DNA of 5,505 bases, taken from assembly GCF_937919355.1 (NCBI RefSeq), contig NZ_CALFSA010000099.1, positions 1 through 5,505 of the forward strand. The letters run 5' to 3'. Shown here one piece after another: positions 1 to 4,868 of this stretch (position 1 is the first letter of the stretch; the number at the start of each line of letters is the position of its first letter). Source of the DNA: an uncultured Methanofollis sp. Its GTDB lineage: Archaea; Halobacteriota; Methanomicrobia; Methanomicrobiales; Methanofollaceae. The position numbers were made by a program, and so were the translations under genes. The notes beneath the pieces were generated by a model. That model worked only from the letters and a program-made list of their open reading frames with translations, was not told where the DNA came from and searched no databases.

Positions 1-557
1 CACTTCCCGGCACCCGGTCCCTGATAGGGCTCTGTCGAGATGACGACGAACCGCGTCGTGTTCTCCTCCGCGTCCTGGATATTGCCGGCGACGATGGGGA
101 CCCCGAACCTCTCCGCGGCCTCTGCGGTGGTGACCGCCGCCGCGGCCGTGCCCGGCCGCACCTCCCTTGCGCTCGCCGCGTTCGAGGAGGTGTGGACCAC
201 AGGCACGCCGAGGGCGTCGACACAGCCCGAACACTGTTCATGGGCCTGCGGATGGGCGTAGATAGTCTCGATCTCCTCGATTCCCACGAAAGAGGCGAGG
301 TGGAACCTGATCGGCACGTAGACCTCCGCGGTGATGAAGACAGGATTGCGCAGAAGGCCGTCGAGGGTCGGGCCGACACCGCCGGCCTCGCTGTTCTCGA
401 CCGGGACAAGACCGTCGCCTTTCCCCGCGGCGACATGCGCAAAGACGGCGCCTATGGTCGGGAGGAGCACGACCTCCTCGGCGAGGTGCCGGGCGAGGGC
501 GTGGGAGAAGGTGCCCTCGGGCCCGAGGGCCGCCAGCCTCACTTTTCTGCCAGACAT
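1..557 (-). CDS. pheA: Prephenate dehydratase, C-terminus cut by window edge
   Basis: Converts prephenate to phenylpyruvate, the committed step to phenylalanine, in the cytosol. The 185 visible residues cover the catalytic domain. Family motifs seen are GPEGTFSHA (12-20), PVENSEAGG (52-60), HPQAHEQC (102-109) and NTTRF (166-170), whose TRF contains the catalytic threonine (168) known from this family. The C-terminal ACT domain that usually gives phenylalanine feedback control would lie beyond the left edge, so its presence cannot be judged. I see no fused chorismate mutase at the N-terminus, so this is the monofunctional archaeal type. The ATG start (555-557) lies inside the end of the prephenate dehydrogenase gene, a 19-base overlap in another frame. 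A GGAGG lies 10 bases upstream (568-572). It is the last visible gene of the aromatic operon. Identification is firm. Confidence 0.93.
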   Translation of the reverse strand, partial: MSGRKVRLAALGPEGTFSHALARHLAEEVVLLPTIGAVFAHVAAGKGDGLVPVENSEAGGVGPTLDGLLRNPVFITAEVYVPIRFHLASFVGIEEIETIYAHPQAHEQCSGCVDALGVPVVHTSSNAASAREVRPGTAAAAVTTAEAAERFGVPIVAGNIQDAEENTTRFVVISTEPYQGPGAGK

Positions 558-1363
558 CGTATCAGCGCCTCCGAGTCTTCGGTCGCACGCGGGATGTAGT
601 CGGCAAAGAAGGCGGCGTCCTTCCGGAAGAGACGGGCGAATACCTCGTCGTCGCCGCTCTCCACCGCCCTGCGGACCTCGTCTGCGGCGGCCGCGAAGGT
701 GTCGAGGACTTCGGGGACAGCAGGGTTCTCCCCGAGAATCGGGCCGTACAGGTCGGGGTCCTGCCCGAGTATCCGCCCGATCACCGCCATCTCGATCTGG
801 TAGACAGGACTCGTGACAGAGAGGAGGGCCGGGAGGTCCACGGAGAGGCGCCGCATCGTCCCGGCAAGGGTGAGGGTGGTGAAGTGGGTGAGGCCCTGGA
901 CCACCGCCATCAGTCTGTCGTGCTCCAGGGGGTCCATCTCTGTCACCTTCGCCCCGGCCTCCCTGAAGACGGCAAGGACCGCGTCGGCATGCTCCGGGGC
1001 GACACGCGCCGGGCAGGCGACGACCGTCTGGTTCTGCAGGGAGGACACAGACGGCCCGAACATCGGGTGGAGGCCGAGGACTTCGGCCTTCGTCTCCAGC
1101 ATCGCCGCCACGGGCATCGCCTTGAGGGAGGTGAAGTCGCAGAGGAGGTGGTCCTCAGAGAGGAGAGGGGCGATCTCCCTGATCACCGGGACGGTGCTCC
1201 GGATCGGGACAGAGACGATGACGACCCCGGAGGCCCGGACAAGGTCGGCATTCGAGAGAGGGGTCGCCCGACCGGAGACGAGCACCTCGTGGCCGGCGTC
1301 TGAAAAGACGCGGGAGAAGAGGGTGCCCATCCCGCCTGTCCCGCCGATGATCCCGATGCGCAT
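539..1363 (-). CDS. tyrA: Prephenate dehydrogenase (archaeal TyrA)
   Basis: Oxidative decarboxylation of prephenate to 4-hydroxyphenylpyruvate for tyrosine, using NAD(P). The protein has 274 residues, a normal length for a stand-alone archaeal TyrA. It opens with a Rossmann dinucleotide site, MRIGIIGGTGGMG (1-13), followed by a second beta strand ending in VSGR (29-32). The loop DFTSLK (76-81), the conserved LGLHPMFGP (97-104 and around), and DPLEHDRLM with QGLTHF (144-161) match the TyrA fold. The C-terminal half is helical, as in the dimerisation domain. There is no chorismate mutase or ACT domain. The frame stays open 28 codons further upstream, but that stretch is low-complexity and lies inside the preceding gene. 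The ATG at 1361-1363 has GGAG 7 bases upstream and begins directly with the Rossmann strand. It follows the 3-dehydroquinate synthase stop by one base and overlaps the prephenate dehydratase start, so it is part of one operon. Confidence 0.93.
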   Translation of the reverse strand: MRIGIIGGTGGMGTLFSRVFSDAGHEVLVSGRATPLSNADLVRASGVVIVSVPIRSTVPVIREIAPLLSEDHLLCDFTSLKAMPVAAMLETKAEVLGLHPMFGPSVSSLQNQTVVACPARVAPEHADAVLAVFREAGAKVTEMDPLEHDRLMAVVQGLTHFTTLTLAGTMRRLSVDLPALLSVTSPVYQIEMAVIGRILGQDPDLYGPILGENPAVPEVLDTFAAAADEVRRAVESGDDEVFARLFRKDAAFFADYIPRATEDSEALIRCLAEK

Positions 1364-1364
1364 C

Positions 1365-2339
1365 TCAGGTCTCCGTGATCGTCTCTTCGACGGCCATGCC
1401 GAAGTGCCGGCCGCCGGCAAGGGAGAGGCCGAGGACGTTGTCGCCATCCTTCAGGGCGGCGACAGAGACAGGGCCGTCAGGCCCCATCAGGCGGACAGTC
1501 TCCGCGTTCTGGAGGACGAGTCCGGCCTTCTCCCCGCCCCTGCCCTCCGCCTCGACAAGGAGGAGGGGTCGGCGCTCGATCTTCACCCGCCCGACCGCGG
1601 CCCCGGTCGTGGCGCCGGCACCGTCGGCGACGAGGACGGCGTCCCCTGCCCGTACCTCGGAGAGGTAGGCGGTCTTCCCGTCGGGACCGAGGAGGTAGGC
1701 GTGGACCGCACCCGCGTTCACCCTGAAGGGCCGCGGCGAGACGTACGGGTTTTCGGCCGTCTCTGCAAGCACGAGGAGGAAACCCGACGAGGTGTTGCCG
1801 ACGAGCATCCCCTGCCCCTCGGCGAGGAGGGAGCAGGTGTCGATGCAGGCGCGGTCGCCCATCCCGATGGGGCGCACCCGCGTGACAGTGAAGGGAGTGA
1901 GCGCAAGGCGCGGCATCGCCGCCTGCACGACGGCCGCAACCCTGCCGACTTCAGCGGGGTCGTCGGTCTGAAGGACGACGCCAGCGACCCCTTTTTCCAG
2001 GATGCCGAGGGCGAGTCTCGCCTCGTCGGCATTCCTGACGACGGCGAAGACCTCCTCGGATGCGGCGACCAGGTTTTCGAGGGGGATCACCGTCCAGTCC
2101 GGTGTGGAGACGACAAGGAGGGCGCCTTTCGCCTGCGGGAGCGGGGCGTCGGGCGTCACCGCCGCGAAGACGACGTCCGCGCCCGGCACCAGGTCGCCGT
2201 CAGGGGCGACCGTGGCGATCCGCCCGAGAGCACGGGCATCCCCCGCCCTCTCCACGACCAGGGCATCGACCCCGGCCTCGATCGCCGCCGTGGCGACCTC
2301 CTTTTGCCACGGCCGCACGTCCACCCAGAACCGTTTCAT
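1365..2339 (-). CDS. aroB': 3-dehydroquinate synthase II (archaeal AroB')
   Basis: NAD-dependent oxidative deamination and cyclisation of 2-amino-3,7-dideoxy-D-threo-hept-6-ulosonate (ADH) to 3-dehydroquinate, the second step of the archaeal aromatic pathway (MJ1249 family). The 324-residue product begins MKRFWVDVRPW, typical of the family. The diagnostic conserved block lies at 160-215: MGDRACIDTCSLL (160-172), EGQGMLVGNTSSGF (174-187), then ENPYV, RPFRVNAGAVHAY (203-215). The C-terminal part (225-324) is beta-rich, with GD.VL (232-236, 298-303) and RPLLLVEAE (257-265). It is unrelated in sequence to bacterial AroB. The open frame extends far upstream, but that part is antisense-like low-complexity sequence within the neighbour. 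The ATG at 2337-2339 overlaps the stop of the ADH synthase by 4 bases (ATGA), implying translational coupling with the enzyme that makes its substrate. Confidence 0.95.
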   Translation of the reverse strand: MKRFWVDVRPWQKEVATAAIEAGVDALVVERAGDARALGRIATVAPDGDLVPGADVVFAAVTPDAPLPQAKGALLVVSTPDWTVIPLENLVAASEEVFAVVRNADEARLALGILEKGVAGVVLQTDDPAEVGRVAAVVQAAMPRLALTPFTVTRVRPIGMGDRACIDTCSLLAEGQGMLVGNTSSGFLLVLAETAENPYVSPRPFRVNAGAVHAYLLGPDGKTAYLSEVRAGDAVLVADGAGATTGAAVGRVKIERRPLLLVEAEGRGGEKAGLVLQNAETVRLMGPDGPVSVAALKDGDNVLGLSLAGGRHFGMAVEETITET

Positions 2340-3118
2340 CTCCCCTCCAGGGCGTCCTTCGGGTCGGCGCCGCCGTGGACGACCTTGCAGAGCGCCCTGA
2401 CAAAGGCCGCCGGGTCGTCGCGCTGGAAGGCGTTCCTGCCAATGGCAACGCCCGCCGCCCCGGCACCGACCGCGTCCCTGATCGCCGTCAGGGTGGCGAG
2501 GTCGCCGGCCTTCTCCCCCCCTGCGATGAGGACGGGGACGGAACAGGCGGCGCAGATCTCCGCGAAAGAGGCGGCATCGCCGGTGTAGTTCGTCTTGATC
2601 AGGTCGGCGCCGATCTCCTCGGCGACACGCACGCAGTGACCGATGGCCGACGGCGAGCGGGGGTCGATCCCCTTGCCCCGCGGGTAGATCATCACGAGAA
2701 GGGGCATGCCCCAGCGGGTGCACTCCTTCGAGACCATGCCTGCCGCCTCGATCATCCTGGACTCGTGCGGCGCCCCGAGGTTGATGTGGATGGAGACAGC
2801 GTCCGCACCGAGGGCGACCGCCTCCTCGACGGTGCAGACGAGCACCTTGTCGTCGGGGTCGGGGTTGAGGGAGGTCGAGGCCGAGAGGTGGACGATGAGG
2901 CCGATGTCCCGGCCGCGGCCGCGGTGACCCGCCTTCACCATCCCCTTGTGCATCACGATCGCGTTCGCCCCGCCCTCGGAGACGGCGGAGACCGCCTCAG
3001 GCATATTCTTCAGCCCCTCGATCTGCCCCATCGTGAAACCGTGGTCCATCGGGACGATGACAGTCCTCCCGGTGTTCCGGTCCATGATCCGCTCCAGCCT
3101 GATCGCCTTTCCTATCAT
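2336..3118 (-). CDS. aroA': ADH synthase / class I aldolase family, paralogue 1
   Basis: Second gene of the operon; 260 residues. ADH synthase (MJ0400 family) is a Schiff-base transaldolase joining a fragment of 6-deoxy-5-ketofructose 1-phosphate to aspartate semialdehyde, giving ADH. The TIM-barrel signatures are present: RLERIMDRNTGRTV then PMDHG (Asp25), HLSASTS, GADAVSIHINLG, MIYPRG (Tyr145), ADLIKTNYTGD (Lys175, the expected Schiff-base lysine), IAGGEK phosphate-binding loop, and AAGVAIGRNAFQ near the end. Asp, Tyr and Lys correspond to residues 33, 153 and 184 that I recall for the MJ0400 enzyme. It keeps HKG at 57-59 and the GHRGRG that follows, as in MJ0400. The ATG at 3116-3118 overlaps the stop of paralogue 2 by 4 bases. 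The same fold serves class I fructose-bisphosphate aldolases, so the exact substrate of each copy is not certain. Its coupling to 3-dehydroquinate synthase favours ADH synthase. Confidence 0.87.
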   Translation of the reverse strand: MIGKAIRLERIMDRNTGRTVIVPMDHGFTMGQIEGLKNMPEAVSAVSEGGANAIVMHKGMVKAGHRGRGRDIGLIVHLSASTSLNPDPDDKVLVCTVEEAVALGADAVSIHINLGAPHESRMIEAAGMVSKECTRWGMPLLVMIYPRGKGIDPRSPSAIGHCVRVAEEIGADLIKTNYTGDAASFAEICAACSVPVLIAGGEKAGDLATLTAIRDAVGAGAAGVAIGRNAFQRDDPAAFVRALCKVVHGGADPKDALEGR

Positions 3119-3906
3119 TCTTTCATCATCTCCATCGCTTCTTCCGCACTCCTGCCGCCGTGCACGATCGCTGCCGCCGCCCTGACAAAGCGGTCGGGGT
3201 GCGGGTGCTGGAAGGCGTTCCTCCCTATTGATATCCCGGCGGCCCCGCCCTCCATCGCCCCTTCGATGAGGGCGAGGGTTGCGGCGTCGTCCGTCTTCGA
3301 ACCCCCGGCGACGACGACCGGCACCGGGCACCCCAGGGTCACCTCCTTGAAGGTGTCGGGGTCGCCGGTGTACACCGTCTTGATGATGTCGGCACCGAGT
3401 TCGGCGCCGGCGCGGGCGGCAAGACTCACCATCTCAACGCTCTTCTCGTCGTCTATCTTCGGGCCGCGGGGGTACATCATCGCGAGGAGGGGCATGCCCC
3501 ACTCCATGCACTCGACCGCGACCCTCCCGAGATCGGCGAGCATCCTCGCCTCCGAGGCGGCCCCGATATTGATGTGTACCGAGACGGCGTCCGCACCCAT
3601 CTTCAGGGCGTTCGTGACCGTGTTGACGATCACCTTCTCATTCGGGTCCGGCCCTGCAGACGTCGAGGCCGAGAGGTGGAGGATCAGTCCGATGTCCCTC
3701 CCCCAGCGGCGGTGACCGTACAGGGCAAGGCCGAGGTGACCGAGCACCGCATTTGCTCCGCCTTCGGCGACGAGGTCGACTGTCCGTCCCATATCCACAA
3801 GTCCGGGCATGGGCCCTGCCGTAACACCATGGTCCATCGGGACGATGATCGTCCTGCCGGTGTTACGATCCATAATACGTTCCATCCTAATCTGTTTTCC
3901 TCTCAT
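3115..3906 (-). CDS. aroA': ADH synthase / class I aldolase family, paralogue 2 (first gene of operon)
   Basis: First gene of the aromatic operon; 263 residues, about half identical to the paralogue downstream when aligned by eye. Conserved features are RNTGRTIIVPMDHG (Asp25), HLSASTS (77-83), GADAVSVHINIG (104-115), MMYPRG (Tyr145), ADIIKTVYTGD (Schiff-base Lys176), VVAGGSKTDD and AAGISIGRNAFQ. All three catalytic positions expected for ADH synthase are kept. It differs at 57-59, where HLG replaces HKG, and in the following stretch (LYGHRRWG). This suggests a shifted substrate preference or a subunit role. The start is the ATG at 3904-3906, with a strong GGAGGTG 7 bases upstream. A GTG two codons earlier is too close to that site. 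It could be a second ADH synthase, or an aldolase supplying the 6-deoxy-5-ketofructose phosphate precursor. Sequence alone does not settle this. Confidence 0.85.
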   Translation of the reverse strand: MRGKQIRMERIMDRNTGRTIIVPMDHGVTAGPMPGLVDMGRTVDLVAEGGANAVLGHLGLALYGHRRWGRDIGLILHLSASTSAGPDPNEKVIVNTVTNALKMGADAVSVHINIGAASEARMLADLGRVAVECMEWGMPLLAMMYPRGPKIDDEKSVEMVSLAARAGAELGADIIKTVYTGDPDTFKEVTLGCPVPVVVAGGSKTDDAATLALIEGAMEGGAAGISIGRNAFQHPHPDRFVRAAAAIVHGGRSAEEAMEMMKE

Positions 3907-3913
3907 GAACACA

Positions 3914-3920
3914 CACCTCC
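3914..3920 (-). promoter_or_regulatory. Strong ribosome binding site of the aromatic operon
   Basis: GGAGGTG on the minus strand matches the archaeal anti-Shine-Dalgarno over seven bases. It lies 7 bases before the ATG at 3906 but only 1 base from the in-frame GTG at 3912. It therefore fixes the start of the first ADH synthase paralogue at the ATG. Confidence 0.8.
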
Positions 3921-3951
3921 GCAGATTCCCGTGGCTGCGGGGTCTTAGAAG

Positions 3952-3962
3952 AGATAAAAATA
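3952..3962 (-). promoter_or_regulatory. Probable proximal TATA box of the aromatic operon
   Basis: Minus-strand CTATTTTTATC is an AT-rich island just upstream of the operon. With the usual archaeal spacing of about 25 bases, transcription would start near 3932. This leaves a leader of about 25 bases that contains the GGAGGTG site. It is not a perfect consensus, and the box at 4112-4121 is a possible alternative giving a leader of some 180 bases. Confidence 0.4.
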
Positions 3963-4041
3963 GCTAAAATAGACGCCGTACAGCGCCACCGCTCCCGAAG
4001 AGACGGTCAGAGAAATGTCTGCGTGGGCGGGTTCGCGAGTG

Positions 4042-4078
4042 CTAGTGAAGGTAAAGACATTCACTGGCGAAAAGACAT
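4042..4078. repeat. Small inverted and direct repeat cluster
   Basis: AGTGAA (4044-4049) and TTCACT (4060-4065) form a 6-bp inverted repeat with a 10-base spacer. One wobble pair and one C-G pair extend it to 8 pairs (4042-4067). AAAGACAT occurs at 4053-4060 and again at 4071-4078, 18 bases apart on the same strand. It could be an operator for the operon that starts 140 bases away, or chance. No known regulator site is recognised. Confidence 0.3.
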
Positions 4079-4111
4079 CCACCACACATTGTCACAAGGG
4101 TAGTCGCCGAC

Positions 4112-4121
4112 GATATATAAT
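4112..4121. promoter_or_regulatory. TATA-like box, orientation uncertain
   Basis: GATATATAAT stands out as an AT island in mixed sequence. Read on the plus strand, it would place a start near 4143, exactly at the foot of the stem-loop at 4144-4180. Read on the minus strand (ATTATATATC), it would start a long leader toward the aromatic operon near 4090. The sequence is near-symmetrical, so direction cannot be decided by eye. Confidence 0.35.
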
Positions 4122-4143
4122 GGCTTTGGCGAGGGTGCCGGAG

Positions 4144-4193
4144 TGTGTCTTCCAGACAGATGGCACGCCCCGAAGACACGATAAACTCTTTTT
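4144..4193 (+). terminator. Stem-loop with T-run: terminator or very short RNA
   Basis: GTGTCTTC (4145-4152) and GAAGACAC (4172-4179) are perfect 8-base reverse complements with a 19-base loop. A T-G wobble at 4144/4180 adds one more pair. CTCTTTTT follows at 4186-4193, so the arrangement looks like an intrinsic terminator on the plus strand. No plus-strand gene precedes it. With the TATA-like box at 4112-4121 it could instead be a self-contained RNA of about 50 bases, antisense to the region downstream of the zinc-ribbon gene. The stem would also form in minus-strand RNA, but there without a U-run after it. Confidence 0.35.
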
Positions 4194-4274
4194 CCAGCGG
4201 ACCTCCGGGAACAGCGGTGTGAGCCCCCACCTCAATCCATAGATCCGGCCGTACCATGATAGCAGAGCCAGAAA

Positions 4275-4646
4275 TCACACCCCTGTTTCCCCGATCGGGC
4301 ACCGGGCAATGTATTCAAGATTGAATTTGTAGAAGTGGGTGTAGCCGCAGGCATGACACCGCGTGGTGAACTGGTTGCACCCGACGATCAGGTCGTGCGG
4401 ACCCTCGACCCCGCAGTGCTTGCAGGGTGCGACCGTCTCCAGGTGCCAGATGTCATAACAACTGATCGGGGTGTACGTGCCCTCGGCTCTGACGTCCTCC
4501 AGGCGGGGGACGAAGATGCGGGTCGCACCACAGTGTGCGCACGCCACCTGTGCCTGCGACGAGACCGCCTTGATCACCTGCTCAGCGTCCTCGTGGCAGT
4601 GGTAGCAGGTGGTCAGGTGTGTCGTGAAGATGAACCGCTCGCCCAT
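4275..4646 (-). CDS. Small zinc-ribbon protein of unknown function
   Basis: A 123-residue protein that I cannot assign to a named function. It has four CxxC pairs at Cys14/17 (CYHC), 36/39 (CAHC), 75/78 (CKHC) and 97/100 (CHAC), plus single cysteines at 63, 90 and 116. Two zinc ribbons of about 30 residues each (14-39 and 75-100) are the natural reading, with an acidic-basic linker between. There is no signal peptide or membrane segment, so it is likely cytosolic. The aromatic residues after the last pair (THFYKFNLEYI) could form the closing strand. The ATG at 4644-4646 has GGAGGA 6 bases upstream. A GTG 17 codons earlier is in frame but lacks such a site. It is transcribed in the same direction as the aromatic operon but sits 368 bases upstream of it, probably as its own unit, and diverges from the sensor gene at 4869. 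Roles in nucleic-acid binding or redox are possible but unsupported. Confidence 0.75.
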   Translation of the reverse strand: MGERFIFTTHLTTCYHCHEDAEQVIKAVSSQAQVACAHCGATRIFVPRLEDVRAEGTYTPISCYDIWHLETVAPCKHCGVEGPHDLIVGCNQFTTRCHACGYTHFYKFNLEYIARCPIGETGV

Positions 4647-4652
4647 GCCCTC

Positions 4653-4658
4653 TCCTCC
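4653..4658 (-). promoter_or_regulatory. Ribosome binding site of the zinc-ribbon gene
   Basis: GGAGGA on the minus strand, 6 bases before the ATG at 4646, selects this start over the in-frame GTG at 4697. Confidence 0.75.
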
Positions 4659-4729
4659 GGTGACGAACCTATAATACTTACCATACGTACCGGCCACCCC
4701 GCAAGAAAAATAGGGTATGAAAATCGATC

Positions 4730-4738
4730 TATATTAAA
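4730..4738 (-). promoter_or_regulatory. Probable TATA box of the zinc-ribbon gene
   Basis: Minus-strand TTTAATATA is close to the archaeal consensus. It would start transcription near 4708, giving a leader of about 60 bases. A second candidate, TATTATA near 4670-4676, would place the start at or after the ribosome site, so it is less likely. Confidence 0.45.
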
Positions 4739-4806
4739 TAAGAGATGAATTAAGCAGCGCAATATAAAAATAACAATAATGGTTCAAAAGATTAAAAGAG
4801 AAAACC

Positions 4807-4816
4807 ATATAAATTA
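4807..4816 (+). promoter_or_regulatory. Probable TATA box of the HAMP-PAS sensor gene
   Basis: ATATAAATTA predicts a start near 4835, about 33 bases before the ATG at 4869, and leaves GAGG (4855-4858) as a modest ribosome site 10 bases upstream. The surrounding 4705-4868 is strongly AT-rich, so other TATA-like strings (4761-4770, 4847-4853) compete. Confidence 0.4.
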
Positions 4817-4868
4817 ATTCATTAAAGTAACTATACGTTGACACAACTATAAAAGAGGGATTCAAAGA

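Larger units (their letters stand above)
3921..4274. other. Intergenic region without a convincing gene
   Basis: This lies between the operon start and the stop of the zinc-ribbon gene, both on the minus strand. Contents in order are the likely operon promoter (3952-3962), a small GC-rich hairpin (3989-4006), an inverted repeat and a direct repeat (4042-4078), a TATA-like box (4112-4121), and a perfect 8-bp inverted repeat followed by a T-run (4145-4193). Short open frames exist on both strands, but none has a good ribosome site or recognisable product. The best of them is a 71-codon minus-strand frame starting at 4257. Confidence 0.6.

Noticed and set aside
1364..1447. 28-codon N-terminal extension of prephenate dehydrogenase
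   Set aside because: It lies within the 3-dehydroquinate synthase gene and is low-complexity. The Rossmann motif starts directly at the ATG at 1363, which has its own ribosome site.
813..2588. Long plus-strand open frame (591 codons)
   Set aside because: It lies opposite the tyrA and aroB' genes, whose products match known families. Its translation is Arg/Gly/Asp-rich low-complexity sequence, as expected antisense to GC-rich codons.
2340..2723. Long N-terminal extension of 3-dehydroquinate synthase
   Set aside because: The extension is an out-of-frame reading of the ADH synthase gene. The family start MKRFWVDVRPW is at 2339 with an ATGA overlap.
2060..3715. Long plus-strand open frame (551 codons)
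   Set aside because: Antisense to the 3-dehydroquinate synthase and both ADH synthase paralogues; no domain is recognisable.
4015..4242. 75-codon plus-strand frame in the intergenic gap
   Set aside because: No ribosome site and no recognisable features; it runs across the stem-loop and the TATA-like box, which are better explanations of that sequence.
4669..4677. TATTATA box just upstream of the zinc-ribbon start
   Set aside because: Standard spacing would put the transcript start at about the ATG, discarding the strong GGAGGA site. The TTTAATATA at 4730-4738 fits better.
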